Shown: positions 1 through 5,471 of the stretch, piece by piece
Layout: each line of letters opens with the position of its first letter
Numbering within the stretch: position 1 is the first letter of the stretch
DNA from: Treponema sp.
GTDB taxonomy: Bacteria; Spirochaetota; Spirochaetia; Treponematales; Breznakiellaceae
NCBI GenBank assembly: GCA_031266255.1
Contig: JAISBK010000077.1
Span: forward strand, 1-7,310
Length of the DNA: 7,310 nt
Direction: 5' to 3'
Notes under the pieces: model-generated
What the model was told of the DNA's origin: nothing
Seen by the model: only the letters and a program-made list of their open reading frames with translations
Databases searched by the model: none
Translations under genes and position numbers: made by a program

Positions 1-176
1 CGTTTCTGTTTCACGGAATCCAGGTGTTGGCGGAGGATGAATACCGAAAGGCGTATGGGTTATTCGGCAGGAAGGAGGATTTCTTCTGGGCATTGCGCTA
101 GGAAACCGCCCGCTACTTCCATAAAGACTGGCATGACCTGTTCCTGACGGTCTCCGGTATTGTCCCGGACGGTTGA
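1..176 (+). pseudogene. 3' end of an unrecognised gene, interrupted by an in-frame TAG
   Basis: Reading from base 3, the frame stays open to a TGA at 174-176 except for a single TAG at 99-101. The translation before the TAG ends in EDFFWALR, and after it continues ETARYFHKDWHDLFLTVSGI and stops at PDG. The TAG is one transition away from CAG (Gln), so a nonsense mutation in a formerly continuous C-terminus is the simplest reading. The segment is rich in aromatic and charged residues and shows no motif I can assign. The start lies outside the window. It ends only 14 bp before the left target duplication of the neighbouring insertion sequence. I infer a broken or relaxed gene; an independent coincidental open frame cannot be excluded because only about 58 codons are visible. 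Confidence 0.4.
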
Positions 177-190
177 ATTCGGAATTGCTG

Positions 191-208
191 ATTAGGCAAT
201 GCGACCTA
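191..208 (+). repeat. Left target-site duplication of the IS1202-type element
   Basis: ATTAGGCAATGCGACCTA abuts the left inverted repeat at 209. It matches the right copy at 17 of 18 positions; the difference is A at 204 against G at 1539. Confidence 0.85.
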
Positions 209-265
209 TGTTACACCGCAATGATAATGTCCTCTTTAAGTAAACGCAATAGAAATGTCCCCTTT
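209..265 (+). repeat. Left terminal inverted repeat with doubled internal motif
   Basis: The motif CGCAATRRWAATGTCC occurs at 217-232 (within the terminal repeat) and again, better conserved, at 245-260, followed in both cases by CTCTTT or CCCTTT. The same pair appears inverted at the right end. Two copies per end suggest that the transposase binds each end at two sites. Confidence 0.75.
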
Positions 266-290
266 GGTAGAATAGCGGGAGGAGGACGAG

Positions 291-1468
291 ATGGCCGGGA
301 GACTACCAATGGGACAAAAGGAATTGCTGAGAGGGAAAGTGATGGAACTGGTGAAACGGGGAAAACTGAGCATAGGGGCAGCGGCAAAAGAACTGAAAGT
401 GAGCTACCGGCAGGGGCGGCGGATATATGCCTCCTATGTGAGGGAGGGAGACCGGGCCCTTATTCATGGGAATACAGGGAAGCCCTCGAACCGGAAGACG
501 GCAGAAGAGATCCGGGAACAAGCGGTCAAGGCGTATGGGGACTTCGGGCCGACCTTTGCGGCGGAGAAACTGGCGGAGGTGGAAGGGATACGGATCAGTG
601 AGGATACGCTAAGGAGATGGCTGCTCGCCGAAGGGTTGTGGGAGGGGAAACGGAGGAGGCGGACATACCGGAGCCGACGGGAGCGGCGGGGGAGTTTTGG
701 GGAACTGCTGCAATGTGACGGGAGCCATCACGACTGGTTTGAAGGGCGGCGGGGGACTTGTTGTCTGATGACGATGATAGACGATGCGACCAATATCCGA
801 TATGCCCAATTCTCTGAAGAGGAGAGGACGGCGAGTGCGATGGAGGTATTGTCTTACTGGATAAAGAGATACGGAATACCCCAGGCGCTCTACTGTGACC
901 ACAAGAATGCCTTTGTTCTAACCCGGGAACTGACGGACGCTGAACTGCTTGCGGGGATAACCAAACCGAACAGTCATTTTGGGAGGGCAGGTGAGAAGTT
1001 GGGGGGGAAGTCATCGTGGCCAACAGTCCCCAGGCGAAGGGGCGGGTGGAACGAAACCACGCCCTGGATCAGGATCGGCTGGTAAAGGAACTACGGCTTG
1101 CGGGGATTTCAACGAGAGGGGAGGCGAACCGGTTTCTTGAGGAAACCTACCTTCCTGCGATAAACGGGAAGTTTTCCCGGCCGGCGGCAGACCCGGCGGA
1201 TGCTCATGTTCCGTTAGGAACGGTGGACCTGGGGGAGATCCTGTGTTTTGAACATGAGCGGAAGGTGACCAATGATTATGTGGTTCGGTTTGAGTGTCGT
1301 CTGTTTCAGATTCTCAGGACCAACAAGATACTGCCCCGGCCCAAAGACCAGGTGGTAGTACGAATCAGGCTGGACGGAAGTCTGAGTATCCTGTGGAAAG
1401 GGAAAGCGCTCCTCGTTGAGGAGATCCAAATATCCAAAAAAGGCCAGTCAGACTCTCATGCCGCCTGA
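291..1468 (+). CDS. IS1202/ISNCY-type DDE transposase, split by a -1 frameshift at a G7 run
   Basis: The ATG at 291 follows a strong ribosome binding site (GGGAGGAGG, 278-286). The N-terminus (residues about 10-55) is a helix-turn-helix (LSIGAAAKELKVSYRQGRRI), followed by a second helical DNA-binding segment. The integrase core starts near residue 138: D143 in QCDGSHHDWF and D203 in LYCDHKNAF are the first two catalytic acids. The frame ends at 1085 in nonsense (KSSWPTVPRRRG). The missing part, VANSPQAKGRVERNH with the catalytic Glu, is in the -1 frame (open to 1468). Re-reading one base at GGGGGGG (1001-1007) joins them into a protein of about 392 residues with D143-X59-D203-X50-E254. Either the shift is programmed (in phase it is G_GGG_GGG, an ideal slippery run) or a G was lost and the gene is dead. 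It is the only gene in the element. A TAGAAT at 268-273 is a possible weak -10. Confidence 0.8.
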
Positions 1469-1475
1469 AGGGGGA

Positions 1476-1525
1476 GGTCATTTCTATTGCGCTAAAATAG
1501 GGGACATTTCTATTGCGTCTTGACA
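1476..1525 (-). repeat. Right terminal inverted repeat with doubled internal motif
   Basis: Read on the minus strand from 1525 inward, the motif CGCAATAGAAATGTCCCCTAT occupies 1517-1497 and CGCAATAGAAATGACC occupies 1491-1476. These mirror the two copies at the left end (217-237 and 245-265). Confidence 0.75.
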
Positions 1526-1543
1526 ATTAGGCAATGCGGCCTA
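1526..1543 (+). repeat. Right target-site duplication of the IS1202-type element
   Basis: ATTAGGCAATGCGGCCTA follows the right inverted repeat immediately and runs directly into the TTGACA -35 box of the tRNA-Gly promoter, which starts at the next base. Confidence 0.85.
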
Positions 1544-1572
1544 TTGACAAAAGAAAATTTTTTAAGTATACT
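1544..1572 (+). promoter_or_regulatory. Promoter of the tRNA-Gly gene
   Basis: A consensus TTGACA at 1544-1549 is separated by exactly 17 bp from TATACT at 1567-1572. A start near 1579 would leave a leader of about 18 nt before the tRNA. The upstream target duplication of the insertion sequence stops at 1543, so the element replaced everything upstream of the -35 box but left the core promoter whole. Confidence 0.85.
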
Positions 1573-1596
1573 GAATAAAGTTATAGTTTTCTTAAA

Positions 1597-1667
1597 GCGG
1601 CTGTTGTATAACGGTATTACCCGAGCTTCCCAAGCTCGTGACGTGGGTTCGACTCCCATCAGCCGCT
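1597..1667 (+). tRNA. tRNA-Gly (anticodon CCC)
   Basis: The cloverleaf can be built by eye. The acceptor stem GCGGCTG (1597-1603) pairs with CAGCCGC (1660-1666), with discriminator T at 1667. The D arm uses GTA/TAC (1606-1608 with 1618-1620) and carries the GG of the D loop. The anticodon stem CGAGC/GCTCG (1622-1626 with 1634-1638) encloses the loop TTCCCAA, giving anticodon CCC at 1629-1631, which reads GGG. The T arm GTGGG-TTCGACT-CCCAT spans 1643-1659, closing with one G-T pair. CCA is not encoded; the sequence continues TTTAAG. The U discriminator is normal for bacterial glycine tRNAs. A strong promoter lies just upstream. The integrase remnant downstream suggests that the gene's 3' end served as an attachment site. 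Confidence 0.95.
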
Positions 1668-1739
1668 TTTAAGATAATTCTTTATGTAGTAATGAATTAT
1701 TATTGTTGCATTTTTTCCTGTTTCCTCATTTTGCAAAAG

Positions 1740-1756
1740 TGTACAGAAAACGTACA
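1740..1756. repeat. Short inverted repeat upstream of the integrase remnant
   Basis: TGTAC (1740-1744) and GTACA (1752-1756) form a 5-bp palindromic pair around a 7-bp spacer, 37 bp before the integrase start and 73 bp after the tRNA. It could be an integrase or excisionase binding site, or an operator; five base pairs could also arise by chance. Confidence 0.35.
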
Positions 1757-1792
1757 TCAATATTTTGAGTAATGAATAAGGAAACAATCAAA

Positions 1793-2143
1793 ATGCCAAG
1801 GCTACCAAGACCGTTTATTATCGAAAAACGGAAAAATTGTAATTACAAACTGACGCTTTCCCTCAGTTCCGGACTTCCTCAACGAGTATGTACCGAATGG
1901 TATCGGAAGAGTTTTAAGAATTTTCCCGATGCCTTGGCTATATATCGCTACCCCCGTAATAAATCCGAGGCTGAACGTGGTACCTTGGCGCTTATCCAGT
2001 ATCTACAGCACAACCACGACGATGTACCTATAGCAAAGAAGGATATACTGGTTGAAATTTGGCTTAAAAAATTTATCACCCTAGATGACAACCCCAGGGC
2101 TGCCCGGCTTATTGGTCTAAACTTGACCCACAATTTTCGGTAG
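1793..2143 (+). pseudogene. Tyrosine recombinase (phage-type integrase), N-terminal remnant
   Basis: The product begins MPRLPRPFIIEKRKN and continues with an N-terminal arm-binding-like region (YKLTLSLSSGLPQRVCTEWY) and the start of a core-binding domain (AKKDILVEIWLKKFITLDDN). It stops about 117 residues in. I recall this N-terminus from site-specific integrases of termite-gut treponemes, normally some 350-400 residues with a C-terminal R...HxxR...Y catalytic domain, none of which is present. Homology seems to end near RLIG (about 2116); the last residues, LNLTHNFR, probably read into unrelated DNA next to the IS1-like left end. The ATG at 1793 is preferred over an in-frame ATG at 1772 because AAGGAA (1778-1783) sits 9 nt before it. 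Lying just downstream of a tRNA in the same direction is typical for an integrated element, so this probably marks a degraded island. It cannot recombine as it stands. Confidence 0.7.
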
Positions 2144-2156
2144 TGGGCGAAAAGCG

Positions 2157-2185
2157 TTGATATACTATAAAGGCCATGATACAAT
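2157..2185 (+). promoter_or_regulatory. Promoter of the IS1-like chimeric gene
   Basis: TTGATA (2157-2162) and TACAAT (2180-2185) are spaced by 17 bp, 32 bp before the ATG. It sits just inside the putative left end, the normal place for an IS1 transposase promoter. A GGGAGG ribosome binding site (2205-2210) follows. Confidence 0.65.
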
Positions 2186-2217
2186 AGTTATCAAAGCAAA
2201 GGCTGGGAGGGATTATA

Positions 2218-3009
2218 ATGGTAGTAGCGCCGGTAAAATGTCCGCATTGCGGAAGCGATAATGTAAAGAAGAACGGGACATCCCGGAACGGTAAACAACG
2301 CTTTCTGTGCGGCAATGAAAAGTGTGGACATAAGACATTTGTTGAGTATTATACATACAATGCATGCGATCCAACTATCCGCTCACGCATATTTTTCTCG
2401 ATAGTCAACGGGAGCGGGATGCGGGCAACGGCCCGGACACTGGGGATAGCCAAGGACACCATTACCGATGGGATCAGGAGCATCGAGGAGTTGTTATGGT
2501 ATGTCAATTACGATTACTTAAACAGTCGCCAAAACGGCGGTATTATGGCGGAGATTGTGCGAGTTAACGAGGCGGCGATTGGTAAAACCACGTCAAGCGG
2601 ATTAAGGAGTAGAAAACTTGAACAAGCCCTTTTCAATGCTCACGGTAGCCTTAATAAGGATTGGCATTATCTGGCAGAATTAAATGGTGAAAATGTGGCA
2701 CAGGAAAAGGAAATAATGTATGAATATTTTTCTGGCTATGAGTTTGAAAAAGAAGAGGAACTCAACAAATTACTGAGTGAAAGCGAATATTTAAAAGACC
2801 ACAACGACCTTAAAGTGAAAATATACGAGCACTTTAATGCAGGATTTTTAGATGATTACTTTGCCGAGTTATATGATAGACCCGAAATAAAAGAAGAGAT
2901 CAACAAACTCATAAAAAAAGATGAATATCTAAAACATCATCCCACTCTTAAGAATACCCTGCTGAAAAATTTCGGAGAACTTATTTTGGAGGTAATCCAC
3001 AAAGTATGA
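2218..3009 (+). CDS. Chimeric protein: IS1 transposase N-terminus fused to a three-repeat helical module
   Basis: The start is set by GGGAGG 7 nt before the ATG. Residues 8-36 form the IS1 InsA zinc ribbon (C8-X2-C11, C31-X4-C36). About 60-92 is the helix-turn-helix (GSGMRATARTLGIAKDTITD), followed by the linker YVNYDYLNS and EIVRVNEAAI, typical of single-ORF IS1 transposases. Where the family continues with the first catalytic Asp (usually DEMWSF), this protein switches at residue 122 (base 2581) to unrelated sequence. Residues about 137-257 hold three related ~45-residue units: NKDWHYL...IMYEYFSGYEF, EELNKLLSESEYLKDH...YEHF and EEINKLIKKDEYLKHH...LKNF. The 3' part is much more AT-rich than the 5' part. 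No DDE residues remain, so it cannot transpose DNA. It might be a DNA-binding repressor-like protein or an accidental fusion. Its stop codon lies in the left arm of the palindromic element at 2988-3120. The repeat family is not recognised. Confidence 0.7.
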   Translation: MVVAPVKCPHCGSDNVKKNGTSRNGKQRFLCGNEKCGHKTFVEYYTYNACDPTIRSRIFFSIVNGSGMRATARTLGIAKDTITDGIRSIEELLWYVNYDYLNSRQNGGIMAEIVRVNEAAIGKTTSSGLRSRKLEQALFNAHGSLNKDWHYLAELNGENVAQEKEIMYEYFSGYEFEKEEELNKLLSESEYLKDHNDLKVKIYEHFNAGFLDDYFAELYDRPEIKEEINKLIKKDEYLKHHPTLKNTLLKNFGELILEVIHKV

Positions 3010-3120
3010 TGGGAGAATCCTTGTACTAATCTAAGGAACGCTAATTCATTGTAGTATAATGCACTATGTTCATTAGTCTTTAACCGATTTTTACCTCATC
3101 ATACTTTGTAGATCACCACC
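2988..3120. repeat. 133-bp palindromic MITE-like element with ~24-bp terminal inverted repeats
   Basis: The left arm (2988-3011) and the reverse complement of the right arm (3097-3120) match at 21 of 24 positions, including an unbroken ACAAAGTATGATG. Both arms begin GGWGGTRATC. The AT-rich interior holds a weaker nested hairpin (CTAAT 3041-3045 with ATTAG 3072-3076, TAGT 3052-3055 with ACTA 3063-3066). The left arm overlaps the last seven codons and stop of the chimeric gene. The right arm ends 3 bp before the -35 hexamer of the next gene. It has no coding capacity. It could be a MITE, the right end of the IS1-like element with an inverted inner copy, or a structured RNA or terminator. Confidence 0.65.
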
Positions 3121-3122
3121 CA

Positions 3123-3152
3123 TTTACCAAAGGCGGAAATTCAGGGTATACT
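3123..3152 (+). promoter_or_regulatory. Probable promoter of the papain-like protease gene
   Basis: TATACT (3147-3152) is preceded at 18 bp by TTTACC (3123-3128). Transcription would start about 15 bp before the ATG at 3176. Only a weak GGAAATAAG (3162-3170) serves as ribosome binding site. Confidence 0.45.
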
Positions 3153-3175
3153 AAAAACGCCGGAAATAAGATGGT

Positions 3176-3874
3176 ATGCTGAAAAAAACACTGCTGACCC
3201 TGTTGGTCTGTCTACTTGTCCTGCCCGCAGCCGCCCAACAGTACAGCCGGGGTGCGGACCTGGACCCGGAAATCTACAACCGCCTGCCCCAAAAGGCGGT
3301 TCAACTCAGCCGGGGGTATACCGGCCTGCCCGCCTCGGTTTCGCTCAAAAACTACGCGCCTTTCCCCGGCGATCAGGGCCGGTACGGCAGTTGCACCGCC
3401 TGGGCCACGGCCTTTGCCGCCAGAACCCTGTCGGAATCCATCACCGTGAACCGCTATGACCGCATCCAGACCAGCGGCGGCGTGTTTTCCCCGGCGTATC
3501 TCTACAAATCAATTTCCGATGATCCCCTGTGCCTGCGGGGAACCGTGATCTCCCACGCCCTTGACCTGATGCAAAAGGAGGGAGTCCTCCGGATGTCGGA
3601 CTTTGAGCGGAACGCGGATTTTATTCGGGTATCCCCTGCTATGTACCGGGACAGCAGGAAATACACCAAGGGAAAGCCGGTGATCATCGGCATGAACACG
3701 CCGGACTCCTTTATGAAAATCACCGGAAAAAACCTCTGGCAACCCGTTGAAGACCCGGCGGTAAACTGGGGCGGACACGCTATGACCGTGGTGGGCTATG
3801 ACGATGACTTTGCGGGCAGGGCCTTTGAACTGCAAAACAGTGGACGGCATATCCCCGGTACTGGACTACCGTGA
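3176..3874 (+). pseudogene. Secreted papain-like (C1A) cysteine protease, truncated
   Basis: Residues 1-20 are a signal peptide (positive MLKK, hydrophobic LLTLLVCLLVLPA, AAA|QQ cleavage), so the enzyme would be exported. The catalytic elements are visible in order: oxyanion Gln67 and nucleophile Cys73 in DQGRYGSCTAWATAFAAR, His201 in WGGHAMTVVGYDDD, and Asn221 in AFELQNS. Papains continue after Asn with a conserved WG...GY/F.W segment. Here the frame runs into GRHIPGTGLP and stops at 3874, so the C-terminal wall of the fold is missing. The stretch from about 145 to 168 (ERNADFIRVS...KYTKGKPVIIG) also looks shorter than the usual spacing, pointing to a second, in-frame deletion. The rest of the original gene continues in another frame downstream (about 3840-4169). 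I infer an inactivated protease; a small secreted relic with an intact triad is the less likely alternative. Confidence 0.7.
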
Positions 3875-4169
3875 AAACGCCGTGGCTTTTCCGGGGGAAT
3901 ATGCCTGGATAGAACTGGACAACGTAACCGGAACCGATTACCTGATGGTCTTATTCGCCAAGCAGGAACTTGACATTGATGCGGTGCGGGCCAGGTTTGA
4001 GCAAGCACAGGGCAGCTTTCCGGCCCAGGTGGCCCGGGCCGTAGGACCCGACTATATACCACCGGTCAACGTCCGCTACGATACCGGCCAGCTTGCTTTC
4101 AGCGCGGTTATGCCCAACAACCGGGCAGTGCTGGACTTCCTCCTGTCCATTGAACACTCGGCGCACTAA
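3841..4169 (+). pseudogene. Detached C-terminal domain of the protease gene (DUF4384-like)
   Basis: This open frame is shifted relative to the protease and reads VDGISPVLDYRENAVAFPGE, then YAWIELDNVTGTDYLMVLFA and KQELDIDAVRARFEQ, ending IEHSAH. The FPGE...DN..GTDYL.VLFA pattern resembles the end of DUF4384-type accessory domains that follow C1 proteases or kinases in spirochaetes; this is family recollection at moderate certainty. It has no start codon or ribosome binding site of its own at the point where meaningful sequence begins, and its first sensible residues come directly after the LQNS of the protease. The papain tail and the first half of this domain therefore seem to have been deleted, with a frameshift at the join near 3838-3848. 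It ends 9 bp from the stop codon of the convergent DUF58 gene. Confidence 0.55.
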
Positions 4170-4182
4170 GGATCAGCCTTAG
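4166..4182. other. Small hairpin between convergent stop codons
   Basis: CTAAGG (4166-4171) pairs with CCTTAG (4177-4182) around a 5-nt loop and covers the stop codons of both converging genes. It lacks a T tract on either side, so it may aid bidirectional termination only weakly. Confidence 0.35.
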
Positions 4183-5471
4183 GGGTCTATCCTGATACAC
4201 CGGGTCGTAACCCCGCTTTTCTGGCCGTAAATACCTGCACCGGTTTCTGCAGCCTCATCACGGGAGCTTCCTTCATACAAAAACACAATATCCACCCCTT
4301 GATGGGTATTCCGCTGCCAGAGAAAGCGGTCTAAGGCGCTTTCTTCTCCAAACGTCCGAGGCAACGCGAGGATCAAAAGACCCTCGTCTTCCGGAGAAGG
4401 CAGTTCTTCCGGGCCTTGTAAGGGCAGTGCCGCAGGATACGCCAACGCAATGGCCAGTTCCGCCTGAGTACCCCGGTGTATACCTCCCCCGGTATACGCG
4501 ATACCCAGATCGAGTCCCTGGGTTATATAGGCTATGGCCAGGGCCAGGGCCTGTTCGCAAAGCAGATCCACCCCTTTGCAGGCTGCTGCAGGGGTATAGA
4601 GCGTATCATCGGCTTGGGTATCCACGAGGATGAGGATCCGCGAATGAGGAGGCGGTTCTGGTTCTCCTTCTCGAACAAAAAGATCTCCCGCGTGCCCGTA
4701 GAGTTTCCAGTTAATCCGCCGCGGATCATCTCCCGGCATATAGGGCCGGTGATCGATGAGATTATCGGTTCGTAGGAAATGGGGATCGGTTCGCAGGAAG
4801 TGTGGTTCATTTTGCTGCAGAAGCCCCCGGGAACGGATCTGCAGGAGGACGGTTGTTTCCCCGGTCTTAGGGCTTGCCAGAAGTCGAGGACCGGTATCCT
4901 GGGAAATAGGTATAGACAGGGAGAAAAAGCCGAGAACATCAGTGATGGTAAACCCATCATAGCTACTATAATAGGCCCCCCGTTCCGGTACGGGGAAGTA
5001 ACTGATCCCTTCGGGGAGAAAATCAGGATCAAAGATATGCCGTATACGGCGGCCATCCTTGGTAGTCAGATTCATTTCATACCTAAGCAGTATCCCGGGA
5101 AAACGAAAGAACTGCTTTTTTCCCGGTTTTGCCTGGATATACCCCGGACCCAGTGCAAAGGTAAGGGACCCCGTAGTGCCTGCAGACATCTGTTTGGTGA
5201 GTATCCTTACTGAGGATGAACGGACTTTTTTTCTGAGGAGCCAGGGAAGCCCCAAGACCGCAACGAAACACCAGGAGAGGGCCAGAAGAAACACCGTACC
5301 CATCAAGATAAGCACCAGTTCATTGCGTATGCTGCCTGCGGTAAAGGCCAGAACGGTAATGAGCAGGGTAAAAAGCCCCATAGTACGCGGCAAGGGGATC
5401 ACCCGGGAAAGAGGAAGGGCCCGGTCAGCCTCTGGACCATCAGCCCTGTTTGATGCCGTTAATTCGTGCAA
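4179..5471 (-). CDS. DUF58 family membrane protein
   Basis: This 430-residue protein has two membrane helices near the N-terminus (about 31-47 and 51-78). The DUF58 signature RPYMPGDDPRRINWKLYGHA lies at 242-261 and is followed by GDLFVREGE. A von Willebrand A-like strand, RILILVDTQADDT, starts at about 278. DUF58 proteins sit in the membrane and partner with MoxR ATPases, usually in envelope, stress or metal-insertion functions; the exact role here is unknown. The TTG start (5471-5469) is favoured because GGGAG lies 7 nt upstream on the minus strand, whereas the in-frame GTG (residue 24) and ATG (residue 31) have no ribosome binding site and the ATG would clip into the first helix. The gene overlaps the moxR-like gene by 32 nt, implying translational coupling. 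A tandem PHFLRTD PHFLRTD duplication (residues 223-236) just before the signature motif is unusual. It is otherwise intact. Confidence 0.9.
   Translation of the reverse strand: MHELTASNRADGPEADRALPLSRVIPLPRTMGLFTLLITVLAFTAGSIRNELVLILMGTVFLLALSWCFVAVLGLPWLLRKKVRSSSVRILTKQMSAGTTGSLTFALGPGYIQAKPGKKQFFRFPGILLRYEMNLTTKDGRRIRHIFDPDFLPEGISYFPVPERGAYYSSYDGFTITDVLGFFSLSIPISQDTGPRLLASPKTGETTVLLQIRSRGLLQQNEPHFLRTDPHFLRTDNLIDHRPYMPGDDPRRINWKLYGHAGDLFVREGEPEPPPHSRILILVDTQADDTLYTPAAACKGVDLLCEQALALAIAYITQGLDLGIAYTGGGIHRGTQAELAIALAYPAALPLQGPEELPSPEDEGLLILALPRTFGEESALDRFLWQRNTHQGVDIVFLYEGSSRDEAAETGAGIYGQKSGVTTRCIRIDP
4764..4805. repeat. 21-bp tandem duplication inside the DUF58 gene
   Basis: Two adjacent 21-bp units (4764-4784 and 4785-4805) agree at 18 of 21 bases and encode PHFLRTD twice. 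The frame is kept. It lies immediately before the DUF58 signature. Confidence 0.85.

Larger units (their letters stand above)
209..1525 (+). mobile_element. IS1202/ISNCY-type insertion sequence, 1317 bp, complete with target duplication
   Basis: The left end reads inward TGTTACACCGCAATGATAAT and the right end, on the opposite strand, TGTCAAGACGCAATAGAAAT: imperfect inverted repeats in the TGT...ACA form. Directly outside both ends lie 18-bp direct repeats (191-208 and 1526-1543) that differ at one base. Each end carries the CGCAAT..AATG motif twice, 26-28 bp apart, which looks like a double transposase-binding site. The single gene inside encodes an HTH plus DDE integrase-core transposase. 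Long target duplications are known for the IS1202 family; my recollection is that a Treponema subgroup (ISTde1) makes duplications of about 15-17 bp, which fits. The one mismatch suggests the insertion is not brand new. Confidence 0.85.
2139..3120 (+). mobile_element. IS1-like element with a chimeric gene (boundaries inferred)
   Basis: Position 2139 begins GGTAGTGGGC, and the minus strand read from 3120 begins GGTGGTGATC. Both fit the GGTnnTG end of IS1-family elements, and they match each other at about 14 of the first 23 bases. Between them is one ORF whose 5' part is an IS1 transposase. The implied 982 bp lies within the family's usual size range. No 8-9 bp target duplication is visible (2130-2138 ACAATTTTC against 3121-3129 CATTTACCA), so the ends may belong to different copies joined by deletion. 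The left part is confident; the right end is inferential. Confidence 0.45.

Noticed and set aside
99..101. TAG as pyrrolysine or a reassigned codon
   Set aside because: Nothing nearby suggests a Pyl system, and the other genes use TAG and other stops normally where visible; a nonsense mutation is simpler.
173..601. 142-codon plus-strand frame overlapping the transposase start
   Set aside because: It crosses the left end of the insertion sequence and overlaps the true transposase in another frame; the translation has glycine/glutamate-rich shadow composition.
2979..3129. Target-site duplication around the palindromic or IS1-like element
   Set aside because: Flanks (ACTTATTTT before 2988, CATTTACCA after 3120, ACAATTTTC before 2139) share only a few AT bases; no convincing 8-9 bp repeat.
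3171..3182. Short upstream peptide ATG GTA TGC TGA overlapping the protease start
   Set aside because: Three codons, no separate ribosome binding site; chance occurrence is likely.
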